Source: a virus. Taken from it: a stretch of 64,000 nt of DNA. The stretch lies in the IMG/VR virus record IMGVR_UViG_3300005099_000100, positions 1-64,000 of that record. One strand, 5' to 3'. The notes under the pieces are model-generated. The model saw only the letters and a program-made list of their open reading frames with translations. It made no database searches and was not told the origin of the DNA. Positions 41,570-50,232 of the stretch are shown here, in pieces. Within the stretch, counting starts at the first letter, position 1. Each line of letters starts with the position of its first letter. The position numbers were made by a program, and so were the translations under genes.

Positions 41570-42696
41570 TTTACCTCCCATCTTAAATCAATTTTTTGAA
41601 CATTATGAATCGGTGACTTCTTAGAAACGTTAAATAAATATTGTTTAGCTTGTGAATGTTTTCTTAATTTTTCGTATGCGTATTTATCCTTGTAAATAAA
41701 GCAGCCATTTACTAATAGTGTAGTTGTCGGTGAAATGGGTAATTCATAATTACTATGAAAGTGACCTATAGTAATTACATCATAATATTCATTTTCTACT
41801 AACAGGGCCATTTCTTTAACAGCTTTTTCTATAGTATTCAAGGTAGCTCCTCTAATATAATTACCATGAGTTAATAAATACTTATGATTCCTAATCTTAT
41901 AAGTGTACATATAATCATCAGGAAGAATAACTTCAACCCGAGGGTTTTGTTCAAACCTTTCCTTTATTAGGAGTCCTAATAGGTACTCAAAATTATTAGT
42001 GCAATCTTCTACAATAATTTGAGAGCTACTTCTTCCGTGATTACCATATTCATTGATATAAACGACTCTAGGGTATATTTCTAGCAGTTTTCGTATAAAG
42101 TCACTTATATATGCAAAAGTTAACTCAATTTGTTTACCTACACCAAAAGTTATTTCAGTTTTTTGACCTTCATAAATTCTATCGTTAGTAATTAAATCTC
42201 CTAAACTAAAGATATAAAATGTCTCAATATTATAAGAGGGTTTGTATAGGTTAGCGAACCTATAGATACCTTGTAATAATGTTCGAAGTTCTTTTTCTTC
42301 AATTTCTTGATTATATGTAATCTCTCCCGTTATAGGGGCTCTATTAATCATACCAGTGTGTAAATCCGATAATAGCAATACCTGATCTTCTACTTGTTTT
42401 TCTCGTTTCCATACTGATTTTAATGTAACCTTTTTATAGATGTCATTATACTTTTCCCAAAATTGTTTAGAATATTGCAAGTATTGCTTAACTTCTTGAA
42501 CTACTTCTTTGTATGAATGTCTATTTGTTTTTGTGGCTAGTTCTCTTCTATATCCTATCTTACCTTGTAATCTTAAGTGGTGTTCCCATCTTTCAATCGT
42601 TCTTCGTGAAACTCTAAACAGAAGACTTAACTCATCAGGGGACTTACCTTCGTTATACAACCTTATAAAGGTATCTTCGTCAAAATTATATTTCAT
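41566..42696 (-). CDS. HTH-metallophosphoesterase
   Basis: 376 residues. N-terminal HTH (EDTFIRLYNEGKSPDELSLLFRVSRRTIERW). From about 100 a calcineurin-like phosphoesterase with LLLSDLHTGM, FSLGDLITND, NEYGNHGR, LLTHGNYI and ITIGHFHSN, in order. The usual role is nucleolytic or phosphatase activity; the N-terminal HTH points to a DNA-directed one. Overlaps deoC by ATGA. Precedes SbcCD. Confidence 0.8.
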   Translation of the reverse strand: MKYNFDEDTFIRLYNEGKSPDELSLLFRVSRRTIERWEHHLRLQGKIGYRRELATKTNRHSYKEVVQEVKQYLQYSKQFWEKYNDIYKKVTLKSVWKREKQVEDQVLLLSDLHTGMINRAPITGEITYNQEIEEKELRTLLQGIYRFANLYKPSYNIETFYIFSLGDLITNDRIYEGQKTEITFGVGKQIELTFAYISDFIRKLLEIYPRVVYINEYGNHGRSSSQIIVEDCTNNFEYLLGLLIKERFEQNPRVEVILPDDYMYTYKIRNHKYLLTHGNYIRGATLNTIEKAVKEMALLVENEYYDVITIGHFHSNYELPISPTTTLLVNGCFIYKDKYAYEKLRKHSQAKQYLFNVSKKSPIHNVQKIDLRWEVK

Positions 42697-42714
42697 CCCT
42701 CCCCCTTATAAATA

Positions 42715-44217
42715 TTATATACATACTACTGTACTTACGTCACTTTTTTTTGTAATGTAAATTTTGGATAAATCCTCAAATACATCGTCGTGGCTAATTA
42801 AAAATATTTGTCTAAAAGGGGACTCTCGTAACATATCTAATAGCTTATATCTATTGTTTTTGTCTAATCTATTAAAACCTTCATCTATAAATAAGAAAGT
42901 GTCTTTAAAATTTAGTGTATTAATGGCTAATTTAAAAGCGTATGCAACTAACATTCGCTCTCCTGAACTTAGAGACATATACTGAAATTCTTTGTCGTTT
43001 CTATAAAGCTTTAATATAACTTTATTAAAATTACGTGTTACAATATTACCTTGATTGATAAAAGACAAAGTACACGTTATATCTGTTAATTGAGTAAGAT
43101 ATTGATTAATTAGGGTTTCAAGGTATTGTACGTAGTAATTCATAACATATGACTCAAACTCACGCATTGTTTCTAACATCAACTTTAAATTTTCACTTTT
43201 TAAGTGAACCTGTTTTATATCTTGGGTCTGCTTTTGAGTTAACAATAGTCTATTTAATATATTGCTCGCTCTAAATAACTTATCATTTACGTTATTTATG
43301 TTATTTTGTAATGATCTAGTATAATTTTCTATGGTTTGAAGTCGTTTTTGAAACTTTTGTATAATTTGCTGGTATTTATTTATCTCTCCTTGATATTTAT
43401 TTAATATTTGTATTTTGTTATCTAAAGGTTTAGTACAAGTAGGGCAATTTTCTTTAGTAACTATCCAATTAATAAAGCGTTTGTTCTTATCTACTAAAGT
43501 ATTATATTTTGATATACAACTTGTGATCTTTAATGTTAGAGAAGTAGCTTTTTTAAGCTTATTATCCAAGAACCTAATTATATTTTGATTTTTTCTAATA
43601 TACTGTTGAACCGTATTTAAACGTTTTGTAGAAAAATAATGTGTTTTTTGATTTTTCAGCATTAGTAACAAGTTATCGTTAGTCTTGAGTTGATCTTTTA
43701 AATTTACATAGGATTTGTTAAATTTTTCATAGTTAAATAGTAATTGTAAAAGCCGCTTTATTTCTGTAGTACTTAAGCTAGTTAAATCTTCAAATCGAAT
43801 AGCATCAAATATAGAGAAGTTGATGCAAGTATCGTAATCCATTCCTAATAACTCAATAATGTAGTTCTTTTTAAGTTTAATTTTATTTAAATCTACTTCT
43901 TTACCATTAACTTTAATAGATAAAGTAGATACTCTCTTATATTTACGTATTATTTCTATTACTTTATTTTGTACCTCACAAATTAATAATACTTCACAAC
44001 TTGAAGCGCCTTTTCGTACTAACTCATTGAGGCTTACTTTCGTTTTACCAAATAAAGCAAATAAAATTGCTTCTTTAATCGCGGATTTACCTACTCCATT
44101 AGAAGTATTTCTGTCCTCATCAAAACCATAAATGTTAACTATTTTTTCTTGGGGAAAATCTATAGAAGCGCTCTCGTAGCACATAAAATTTTTTAAGGTA
44201 AGTTTTTTAAGTATCAT
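42715..44217 (-). CDS. SbcC/Rad50-like ATPase (T4 gp46-like)
   Basis: 500 residues. Walker A NGVGKS (40-45), a medium coiled coil, a zinc-hook CPTC near 255, signature SLSSGERMLVAYAF near 430 and Walker B FLFIDEGFNRLD. It is much shorter than bacterial SbcC, in the size class of phage gp46. Together with the adjacent SbcD it would form the nuclease-ATPase that processes DNA ends in recombination. Its start overlaps the sbcD stop. Confidence 0.85.
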   Translation of the reverse strand: MILKKLTLKNFMCYESASIDFPQEKIVNIYGFDEDRNTSNGVGKSAIKEAILFALFGKTKVSLNELVRKGASSCEVLLICEVQNKVIEIIRKYKRVSTLSIKVNGKEVDLNKIKLKKNYIIELLGMDYDTCINFSIFDAIRFEDLTSLSTTEIKRLLQLLFNYEKFNKSYVNLKDQLKTNDNLLLMLKNQKTHYFSTKRLNTVQQYIRKNQNIIRFLDNKLKKATSLTLKITSCISKYNTLVDKNKRFINWIVTKENCPTCTKPLDNKIQILNKYQGEINKYQQIIQKFQKRLQTIENYTRSLQNNINNVNDKLFRASNILNRLLLTQKQTQDIKQVHLKSENLKLMLETMREFESYVMNYYVQYLETLINQYLTQLTDITCTLSFINQGNIVTRNFNKVILKLYRNDKEFQYMSLSSGERMLVAYAFKLAINTLNFKDTFLFIDEGFNRLDKNNRYKLLDMLRESPFRQIFLISHDDVFEDLSKIYITKKSDVSTVVCI

Positions 44218-45128
44218 ATTTCTAATATTTTTTGTAGTTGACTTCGTATTGTTTTGTCTACTTTTTTTTCGGTACAGAATTGATTAAATAAAGTTTTAAG
44301 GTTTATTTGTTTTGTTTTGTTAATGCCTTTTACTTTTGATGGGGATGTCTTTATATCATATTTAAATTCTACAAATCTTTGCCGGTATTTGGATATTATA
44401 TCTTTAATTCCAACCAATGTATTTGCAGTATATGAATCTAGACTAAATATGACTTTAACCTTATGATTAAAATTAAGGTTTTGTAATGTAGTTTCTGCTT
44501 CTTTTGCATTTTTAAATTCATATTGACTCATAGGTATTACCTTCAAAGGTATAAACTTATAAGTTAAATCTTCAATATTAATTTTAAATACTCCTTTAGA
44601 GTTATCATTTCTCTCCCCGAAGTTTATATAGTAAGGAGAGCCTGGATGTAACACTAGAGGTTTTTCTGAGATTACTTGAGGTTTATGTATATGTCCTAAC
44701 AATAAAATATCCGCTTGAATTGACTTATAACTAAAATTACCCAAAGATACTTCATTAGGTCCTATTTTACTTTCACTAACGTTAGAATGTTTTAATACTA
44801 TTTGTTTACCTTTTACAACTATACTTAGTTCATCAGGTGAAAATATCAAGTTAGGATGTATTCGTTTTGACCATATTAGAGAATTAATCTTACCTTTATC
44901 ATGATTACCTGAGATTAAATATATAGAAGTAGTTAAGGGAATACCTTTTAGAAACTTTATAAATACATCAATCTCTTCAGCAGTTGGAGTAGAAGTATCA
45001 AATACATCACCTAAAATAAATAGTAAGGGATAAGACCGGCTGAGTACTTGAATTTGGTCTAGTATATTAGATAATTCTTTTAATCTTGAACGTGTAATAT
45101 GAAAATCTCCCGTAACTAATGCGTACAC
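44214..45128 (-). CDS. SbcD/Mre11-like nuclease (T4 gp47-like)
   Basis: 304 residues. GDFHIT, LGDVFD, GNHD, LLGHIHKPQ and HPGSPYY are the five phosphoesterase motifs of SbcD/Mre11, in order, then a partner-binding C-terminal part. Starts at GTG. The gene overlaps the 45116-45625 gene by 13 bases and sbcC by 4 bases. Confidence 0.85.
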   Translation of the reverse strand: MYALVTGDFHITRSRLKELSNILDQIQVLSRSYPLLFILGDVFDTSTPTAEEIDVFIKFLKGIPLTTSIYLISGNHDKGKINSLIWSKRIHPNLIFSPDELSIVVKGKQIVLKHSNVSESKIGPNEVSLGNFSYKSIQADILLLGHIHKPQVISEKPLVLHPGSPYYINFGERNDNSKGVFKINIEDLTYKFIPLKVIPMSQYEFKNAKEAETTLQNLNFNHKVKVIFSLDSYTANTLVGIKDIISKYRQRFVEFKYDIKTSPSKVKGINKTKQINLKTLFNQFCTEKKVDKTIRSQLQKILEI

Positions 45129-45625
45129 TTACTTCTACACCCCTTTACAGATATATATCTATTAGGTTGTAACATACACTTAATTCGCATAGGGCATCCT
45201 TCACAATAAGTTTCTGGTAATACTAGTAACGCTCTTATAGTTACTTTAATAGCTAGCACTAATTCATTTTCGATAAGTGTTATAGGTTGTGATATGAGCA
45301 AGTGAGGCTTTGTAATACTAGTAGATACAATTAGAGGAGTGGCTTGAGCTAACTCTTTTCCTAATTTATTGTATATGTGTATACCCTCAGTACTAAGCAA
45401 CGGTGTAGTACATAAAATACTAGTAGTATAAGGTATCGTAAAAGTGACATCTTTAAACGTCGCTGTGTTAGTATTTAAAATACTAGGGTTATTAACTTCC
45501 CAGGCAATTGGTTCTGAAATAGGTATTCTAACTTGATCATCTGTGACCCTTAATATTTTAATATCCTTATATTTCGATGTCAGATAATCTATCATTGCTT
45601 TTCTTATTAATACTTCGGATAACAT
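45116..45625 (-). CDS. Unknown protein with C-terminal Cys cluster
   Basis: 169 residues. Mostly beta sequence, with no known motif, ending in a Cys-rich region CEGCPMRIKC followed by GCRSKC; the spacing could bind zinc or an iron-sulfur cluster. It is between a possible resolvase and SbcD in a recombination operon, so a DNA role is plausible but not shown. Confidence 0.5.
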   Translation of the reverse strand: MLSEVLIRKAMIDYLTSKYKDIKILRVTDDQVRIPISEPIAWEVNNPSILNTNTATFKDVTFTIPYTTSILCTTPLLSTEGIHIYNKLGKELAQATPLIVSTSITKPHLLISQPITLIENELVLAIKVTIRALLVLPETYCEGCPMRIKCMLQPNRYISVKGCRSKCTH

Positions 45626-45629
45626 ATTT

Positions 45630-45920
45630 TTATCTAATTTTTATTGATACTGTTAATATATATTGAGGTAATAAAATAACTAGTCGGGGCTCTTTTTTGA
45701 CAGTATATGCCTCATCAACTAACTTTGCTATTAGTTTTGAGGTTATTCTGTAACTCGATTTGTCCGTAGTTTTAACTTCTATTAAATAGTTTTTTGACTT
45801 TTTATCTGACTTGTCAAACCACAGAGCCCCACTATTAATGGTGTCAGAGACTACTTTTTCTCCTTTTCTACCTCGCTTACGGGAAGTAGATTTTTGTAAA
45901 TATTTAGGAATCTGATTCAT
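45630..45920 (-). CDS. Holliday-junction-resolvase-like PD-(D/E)XK protein
   Basis: 96 residues. Basic start (SRKRGRKGEKV) then DTINSGALWFDKSDKKSKNYLIEVKTTDKSSYRI, with an E-x-K (IEVKTT) core preceded by Asp, as in small Hjc-like nucleases, then a helix and LVILLPQYIL strand. A plausible structure-specific nuclease in the recombination operon. Shorter than typical Hjc. The gene overlaps the small ORF upstream by 17 bases. Confidence 0.5.
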   Translation of the reverse strand: MNQIPKYLQKSTSRKRGRKGEKVVSDTINSGALWFDKSDKKSKNYLIEVKTTDKSSYRITSKLIAKLVDEAYTVKKEPRLVILLPQYILTVSIKIR

Positions 45921-46071
45921 CTGTTTTTCTTCCAGCGTCTTCTAATTCTTTTAGTTGTGATAATAATTTAATTCTTTCTTTATCGATCTGTTCAAAACGC
46001 GCTTTAAGAGCTTCCTGAGCTCTAATTAGATCAAATAATCTTGCTTTAATTTCTCTAATATCTTCATTCAT
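45904..46071 (-). CDS. Small helical protein (55 aa)
   Basis: 55 residues, one amphipathic charged helix (NEDIREIKARLFDLIRAQ) and a polar tail. An ideal SD AGGAGGTG lies before the ATG at 46071, and the gene is packed against neighbours on both sides. Likely real. Unknown function. Confidence 0.6.
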   Translation of the reverse strand: MNEDIREIKARLFDLIRAQEALKARFEQIDKERIKLLSQLKELEDAGRKTDESDS

Positions 46072-46082
46072 TATAACACCTC

Positions 46083-46271
46083 CTATTTTTTATCTTCTTT
46101 TTCTTGTTTTTTAGGATCCTCTGAAGTATTTACTCTAAGATCTGCAAGTATCTCGAGTACTAACTTTAGATTAGAGTTAATTACGTCAAGAGCTTTAATT
46201 ATATCAGTTGTAGTTGAACCTGTAGTGTCTACGCTCTTAAAGTCTTTAAATATAACCCCGCGTCTACGCAT
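46083..46271 (-). CDS. Small helical protein
   Basis: 62 residues. RRRGVIFKDF then a TTGSTTTDIIKALDVINSNLKLVLEILADLRV helix and a charged KKQEKEDKK tail. SD AAGGAGGAGGTGTAAAT is strong. Perhaps a structural adaptor; unknown. Confidence 0.55.
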   Translation of the reverse strand: MRRRGVIFKDFKSVDTTGSTTTDIIKALDVINSNLKLVLEILADLRVNTSEDPKKQEKEDKK

Positions 46272-46289
46272 ATTTACACCTCCTCCTTT

Positions 46290-46775
46290 TTAATCCCATA
46301 AATTTAAAAAATACTCTTTGAATAAATCAAAACCTTTTTCTACTTTTTCTATTTCTTTTTTAGTTAACACTTTAATTCCGTATTTTTTATAACGAGCTAC
46401 TAGCTTTTTACGTAATTTTGGAGTATACTCTTGTAGAGGTATGTATTCTACCTTGATATCTATAACTTTTCTAAATGTCTCAAAAGTATATATTATATTG
46501 TCTAGTATACTTTGCCATTTTTTCACAGGAGACTTTTGACTATCAAGAGAAGTAGGATAACTACTACCTTTTTCTTTGAGTTTTTTTATACAGGGTACTA
46601 TGATGCCACATAAATAATAAGATAAATTATACCAGTCGCCGTCTGACCACCCGCGTTTACCTCTTTGAATAAAATACCTAACTTCTTTAATAGGATAAGT
46701 TACCTTCCAAAACCAGAAATGTTTAAGACTGCTTCTAATATCTTTAAGTACCTGTTTTAAAGTTTTTCTTTTCAT
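46290..46775 (-). CDS. Conserved phage hypothetical protein
   Basis: 161 residues. VRYFIQRGKRGWSDGDWYNLSYYLCGIIVPCIKKLKE has the RGxRGWSDxDxWxLxxYL pattern common to a widespread phage protein of unknown role. It overlaps the DpdA-like gene start by four bases, placing it in the modification operon. Confidence 0.6.
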   Translation of the reverse strand: MKRKTLKQVLKDIRSSLKHFWFWKVTYPIKEVRYFIQRGKRGWSDGDWYNLSYYLCGIIVPCIKKLKEKGSSYPTSLDSQKSPVKKWQSILDNIIYTFETFRKVIDIKVEYIPLQEYTPKLRKKLVARYKKYGIKVLTKKEIEKVEKGFDLFKEYFLNLWD

Positions 46776-47593
46776 AATTTACCACTCCTTTTAATTATAT
46801 TTGCATTATGTATAGCTATCTGTAACACTTTCTTGTTAAAAGGCTCATAAAAGTTAAGAGTACCTGATTTATTTATCACACGGTCAAACAAACCGTATTT
46901 ATCTAACTTAATATTATCAAGTGCTAATACAAAAGGCGTAGAAGTGTCTACTGTTTTTATTTGTTTAAAATGTCTCATAAAAGATAATTCTTGGGTAAAG
47001 TTAAAACCCGCGCCTAATAAATGGCAATCACTAGTAAAAGTATATAACTTTAACTTTTGAAACAAATATATACGTGCAAAAGTTACATCGTCGTCTCTAT
47101 TATTCGGTGATATAATACCACAAATCTTAGCGCATGTTAGATAGGGTAATCCATATATAATGTTAAACTGATTAACCCACCTAAATTTATTGATAATAAA
47201 GGTGTTTATACAGTCTTGTAATTCTCTTACTGTTTTACCTTGTACTACAAACATAAACTTCATGTTTTTCAGTTTTTTATTATTTTTATTAGCTTTAAGT
47301 ATTTGTAAAAAATTTAGAGAGCGTCTTAATGTTGATTTTTTATCCATCCATACATCAGGTAATACTAGTACATTTACTTTAAAATCTATAGCTAACTTAA
47401 ACAAAATGTCAAAATCAATAGACTCACCTAGCTCAGCACATCCATTATCTAAAATTTTATATTTAGAAGAATATTTATAAAACTTTGCGTAATCTTTGTC
47501 TCGTTGTAACATATGTGCTAGTATAAAATGGTAATCGTTTACCTTATCAAATTTTTTCATGTATGATATAGGCACTTCAAAACTAAATAGCAT
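46772..47593 (-). CDS. dpdA: DpdA-like 7-deazaguanine DNA transglycosylase
   Basis: 273 residues, a TGT-like barrel without the TGT zinc site. Key motifs: YKILDNGCAE (D49), LVLPD (D80), FVVQGK (Q118), NIIYGLP (G148), CHLLGAG (H191-G196) and TVDTSTP (D216, nucleophile position). The order and spacing match TGT, and the absence of CxCxxC fits DpdA. It would exchange guanine for preQ0 or a derivative in DNA, protecting it from restriction. It is next to ClpP, QueC and FolE2. SD AAAGGAGTTCTC. Confidence 0.7.
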   Translation of the reverse strand: MLFSFEVPISYMKKFDKVNDYHFILAHMLQRDKDYAKFYKYSSKYKILDNGCAELGESIDFDILFKLAIDFKVNVLVLPDVWMDKKSTLRRSLNFLQILKANKNNKKLKNMKFMFVVQGKTVRELQDCINTFIINKFRWVNQFNIIYGLPYLTCAKICGIISPNNRDDDVTFARIYLFQKLKLYTFTSDCHLLGAGFNFTQELSFMRHFKQIKTVDTSTPFVLALDNIKLDKYGLFDRVINKSGTLNFYEPFNKKVLQIAIHNANIIKRSGKL

Positions 47594-47605
47594 GAGAACT
47601 CCTTT

Positions 47606-48166
47606 CTATTTAGTTAAAATATCAGTTACTACACCTTTATTAAGACACTCTACTGCATTTAACCACAACTCACCATTTTTAGCTTTTGTCATATCAGACG
47701 GAGTAAGCTTAGTTCTATTTTTGATAAATTTAAATAAACGATCTTGTTCTTGTTTAAGATAATGAGTTCTATGTAATACCTTAGTAGTATAATCTCCACT
47801 AATTCCCCCAGACATATCATGGATCATCCATACTGAGTGCCTTGTTATAACTCGTTTTTTTCCAGCTAAAGATATGAGTGCTGCCATTGAACACGCTTGA
47901 CCGCTAATAATAGTAATAACTGGTACTTTTATATTATTAATAATATCTATTATAGCAAAACCTTGTCGAACACTGCCTCCAGGAGAATTAATCCACAATA
48001 TAATAGGTTTTTTCGAAATATGATCTAGTGCAAGTAATTTTTTTATAATATTATTCGCTAAATCTGTAGTTATAACTCCAAATAAAAATATTTCTCTCTT
48101 TTGGAGAAGTATTTGATCAATATCAATTTTTAATTCTTTCTTAGTAGACTTTTTTTTCTTTTTCAT
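47606..48166 (-). CDS. clpP: ClpP-like serine protease
   Basis: 186 residues. A basic N-terminus, then REIFLFGVIT, INSPGGSVRQGFAIID, SGQACSMAALI with catalytic S93, and HSVWMIHDMSGG with H116, as in ClpP. The acidic triad residue would follow in the helical region (EQDRLFKF). No ClpX or ClpA partner is visible; phage ClpP-like enzymes may mature virion proteins or hijack host Clp ATPase. Unusual location inside the modification genes. Confidence 0.85.
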   Translation of the reverse strand: MKKKKKSTKKELKIDIDQILLQKREIFLFGVITTDLANNIIKKLLALDHISKKPIILWINSPGGSVRQGFAIIDIINNIKVPVITIISGQACSMAALISLAGKKRVITRHSVWMIHDMSGGISGDYTTKVLHRTHYLKQEQDRLFKFIKNRTKLTPSDMTKAKNGELWLNAVECLNKGVVTDILTK

Positions 48167-48834
48167 AAAATGATTCCTAAGTCTTTAGGTAATTTTTTAA
48201 TAGTTTTAGCAATTTCTAAAGATTCAAATCGTTCTATACACGTACCACATTTACCACAATGAGTTTCTCCACCTCTATAACAAGACCACGTTTCTTTATC
48301 ATAGTCAATCCCTAGTTTCGAACCAATAAACGCTATTTGACCTTTTGTAAGTCGAGTAAAGGGTGCAAATATTTTTATTTTATTGTAAGTACCTAAGATA
48401 GACGAAGTATTAAGTGAACTTATAAATTCTTCTCTACAGTCCGGATAAATAGCATGATCTCCAGCATGATTTGCAATAGCTACACAATCATACTTTAAGT
48501 TCTCAGCATATCCTATAGCAATAGATAACATTATCATATTTCGATTAGGTACTACTGTTAACTTCATTGATTTGTCTTCATAATGTCCGTTAGGAACTTC
48601 TATGTCTCCAGTTAAAGCTGAGTTAGATATTAACTCTTGAATATTTGATAAATTAATTATCTTGTGGGGTACTCCTAGTTTATTACATACTTTTTTAGCG
48701 TACTCAAGTTCTTTTTTATGACGTTGCCCGTAATTAAAACTTAAAGCTTTTACCTCTGCCTTAAGAGACTTAACTAGATAATATAGCAAAGTAGTTGAAT
48801 CCATACCTCCAGATATTATAATTATAGATTTCAT
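48163..48834 (-). CDS. queC: 7-cyano-7-deazaguanine (preQ0) synthase QueC
   Basis: 223 residues. SGGMDS (8-13) is the PP-loop; FNYGQRHKKEL, VPNRNM and HAGDHAIYPDCR follow, and the C-terminus carries the zinc site C-x7-C-x2-C-x2-C (CYRGGETHCGKCGTC). Converts CDG to preQ0 with ATP and ammonia. Full length, all motifs present. Overlaps both neighbours by 4 bases. Confidence 0.95.
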   Translation of the reverse strand: MKSIIIISGGMDSTTLLYYLVKSLKAEVKALSFNYGQRHKKELEYAKKVCNKLGVPHKIINLSNIQELISNSALTGDIEVPNGHYEDKSMKLTVVPNRNMIMLSIAIGYAENLKYDCVAIANHAGDHAIYPDCREEFISSLNTSSILGTYNKIKIFAPFTRLTKGQIAFIGSKLGIDYDKETWSCYRGGETHCGKCGTCIERFESLEIAKTIKKLPKDLGIIL

Positions 48835-49040
48835 TTACTTCTCCCTATTTTTTGATATAAAATATTAAATGACTTATCCCACATTAAATTTATACAACTT
48901 AAATGAAATTGTTCTGCCTGTACAGTATTACCTTCCTTTGTACCTACTATAGGGATGAGTACTACTTCTTCTTTTTTGTTAGTTTTACAAATCGGACATT
49001 TCCACTTATCAGACAGATTTGGTTCTTTAAAAACTCTCAT
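48831..49040 (-). CDS. Small zinc-finger protein
   Basis: 69 residues. KWKCPICKTNKK at the N-terminus and FHLSCINLMW later give a CxxC ... HxxxC arrangement, a possible zinc knuckle. Start at the ATG 49040 (TGATG overlap with the previous stop). Unknown function, in the preQ0 operon. Confidence 0.5.
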   Translation of the reverse strand: MRVFKEPNLSDKWKCPICKTNKKEEVVLIPIVGTKEGNTVQAEQFHLSCINLMWDKSFNILYQKIGRSK

Positions 49041-49381
49041 CACTTCTTCTCTCTTTCTTTAAGTAGCTCTACTAATATATGAACTGGTCCCTTTTTAGGA
49101 TACACCCAAAATTTCCACCACTTGCGTTTATATAATGGACACTCAAAATTGTAATTTAGTTTACAGCTATAATCACCTCCAAGGGTATTAAAATTAACTT
49201 TATATCTAGACACTAAGGTTTCGTGTAACACCTTATTACGACCTTTCCTAACTTTATTACCTTTATGATTTATAGTAATATTACAAAACAAAGGATTTAA
49301 AGTAGACAATCCATAACAGGCATAACCTTCACCATATACATTCCTAAACCATTCACAATTTTTACAATAAATCTTCTTCAT
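49040..49381 (-). CDS. Cys-rich small protein
   Basis: 113 residues. CKNCEWF, YACYGL, LFCNI, YSCKLNYNFEC give six or more Cys, suggesting a metal-binding fold. The remainder is basic and aromatic. Located between QueC and FolE2. It does not have the CxxxCxxC radical-SAM motif, so it is not QueE. Confidence 0.5.
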   Translation of the reverse strand: MKKIYCKNCEWFRNVYGEGYACYGLSTLNPLFCNITINHKGNKVRKGRNKVLHETLVSRYKVNFNTLGGDYSCKLNYNFECPLYKRKWWKFWVYPKKGPVHILVELLKEREKK

Positions 49382-50232
49382 TTTAACCCCCTACTTGCTT
49401 CAATCCATTTTTTACCTTTTAGTTTTCTGTAGATATAAGCTACCGCATCATGAGTATGAATACTCTCTTTATTAACCACTTTAACTTTATATCTTTTTAC
49501 TATACCACTACTTTGAAGTGTAGTAGCAATATCCCTTGCAATATCTTCTACAAATTTCGGATTCTCATAAGCCTTTTCAGTAACATATTTTTCGTCGGGT
49601 CTTTTGAGTACTGGGTATACTCTACAAGAAAAACAATCTTCAATAACGCCGACAAGATCTTCTATCCACATCGTACGTTTTCTTTTAGTTTCTACGGTTA
49701 CTGTAACTATACTACGTTGATTATGTGCACCTTTACCTATATTCTTTTTACTATCCACAAGTGACATTGATTTAGAACAGGGGCATAAGCTAGTTCCAAT
49801 AGCTGATACACGTAAATTAAAAGTATACTCATTATGTTTGTTAATATGACCTATAAAAGAGCAATCATAAGACATAACTGATTTTTCCTTAGATACCGGA
49901 GCTACTCTGTCGATAAAGTATTTAAAGTTAATTTCAGCATAAGCGTCTTCAGTATCACTTCTGTTCTTAAGGTCATATAAAAATTTCCATAAGACCCACC
50001 TACTAAAACTGGTGTAACGATACTTCATTAAAGTCCTAACAGTTCGTGACATATTAATTCCTTTAATATTATGTTTAAGTGATACGAACAGATTTACTTT
50101 AGCATAACATAATACTTTCTTCCCTTCTTTAGTTTTTATATAGATAGGAAAATCTACACCAGATACACCAACTCTACTTAAACGAATAGAAGATACTTTA
50201 GTGCGTTGTATATCAGGTAAATGATCTTCCAT
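49378..50232 (-). CDS. folE2: GTP cyclohydrolase IB FolE2
   Basis: 284 residues. KGINMSRTVRTL, AIGTSLCPCSK with C150/C152, GAHNQRS with H170, and VTEKAYENPKFVEDIARDIA are hallmarks of FolE2. Between CPCSK and GAHNQRS there are about nine extra residues (SMSLVDSKKN). It makes dihydroneopterin triphosphate from GTP, the first step to preQ0. SD GGAAAGGAGAAATA. The T-fold motifs exclude QueF. Confidence 0.9.
   Translation of the reverse strand: MEDHLPDIQRTKVSSIRLSRVGVSGVDFPIYIKTKEGKKVLCYAKVNLFVSLKHNIKGINMSRTVRTLMKYRYTSFSRWVLWKFLYDLKNRSDTEDAYAEINFKYFIDRVAPVSKEKSVMSYDCSFIGHINKHNEYTFNLRVSAIGTSLCPCSKSMSLVDSKKNIGKGAHNQRSIVTVTVETKRKRTMWIEDLVGVIEDCFSCRVYPVLKRPDEKYVTEKAYENPKFVEDIARDIATTLQSSGIVKRYKVKVVNKESIHTHDAVAYIYRKLKGKKWIEASRGLK

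Noticed and set aside
46772-47593. Ordinary tRNA-guanine transglycosylase
   Set aside because: The zinc-binding CxCxxC...H of tRNA TGTs is absent and the protein is much shorter than TGT, so a DpdA-like assignment fits better.
49040-49381. QueE candidate based on many Cys
   Set aside because: No CxxxCxxC radical SAM motif and wrong overall size; likely a structural zinc protein.
49378-50232. QueF (preQ0 reductase) instead of FolE2
   Set aside because: Both are T-fold proteins, but LCPCSK, GAHNQRS and the PKFVEDIARD end are FolE2 signatures, and the QueF motifs are missing.
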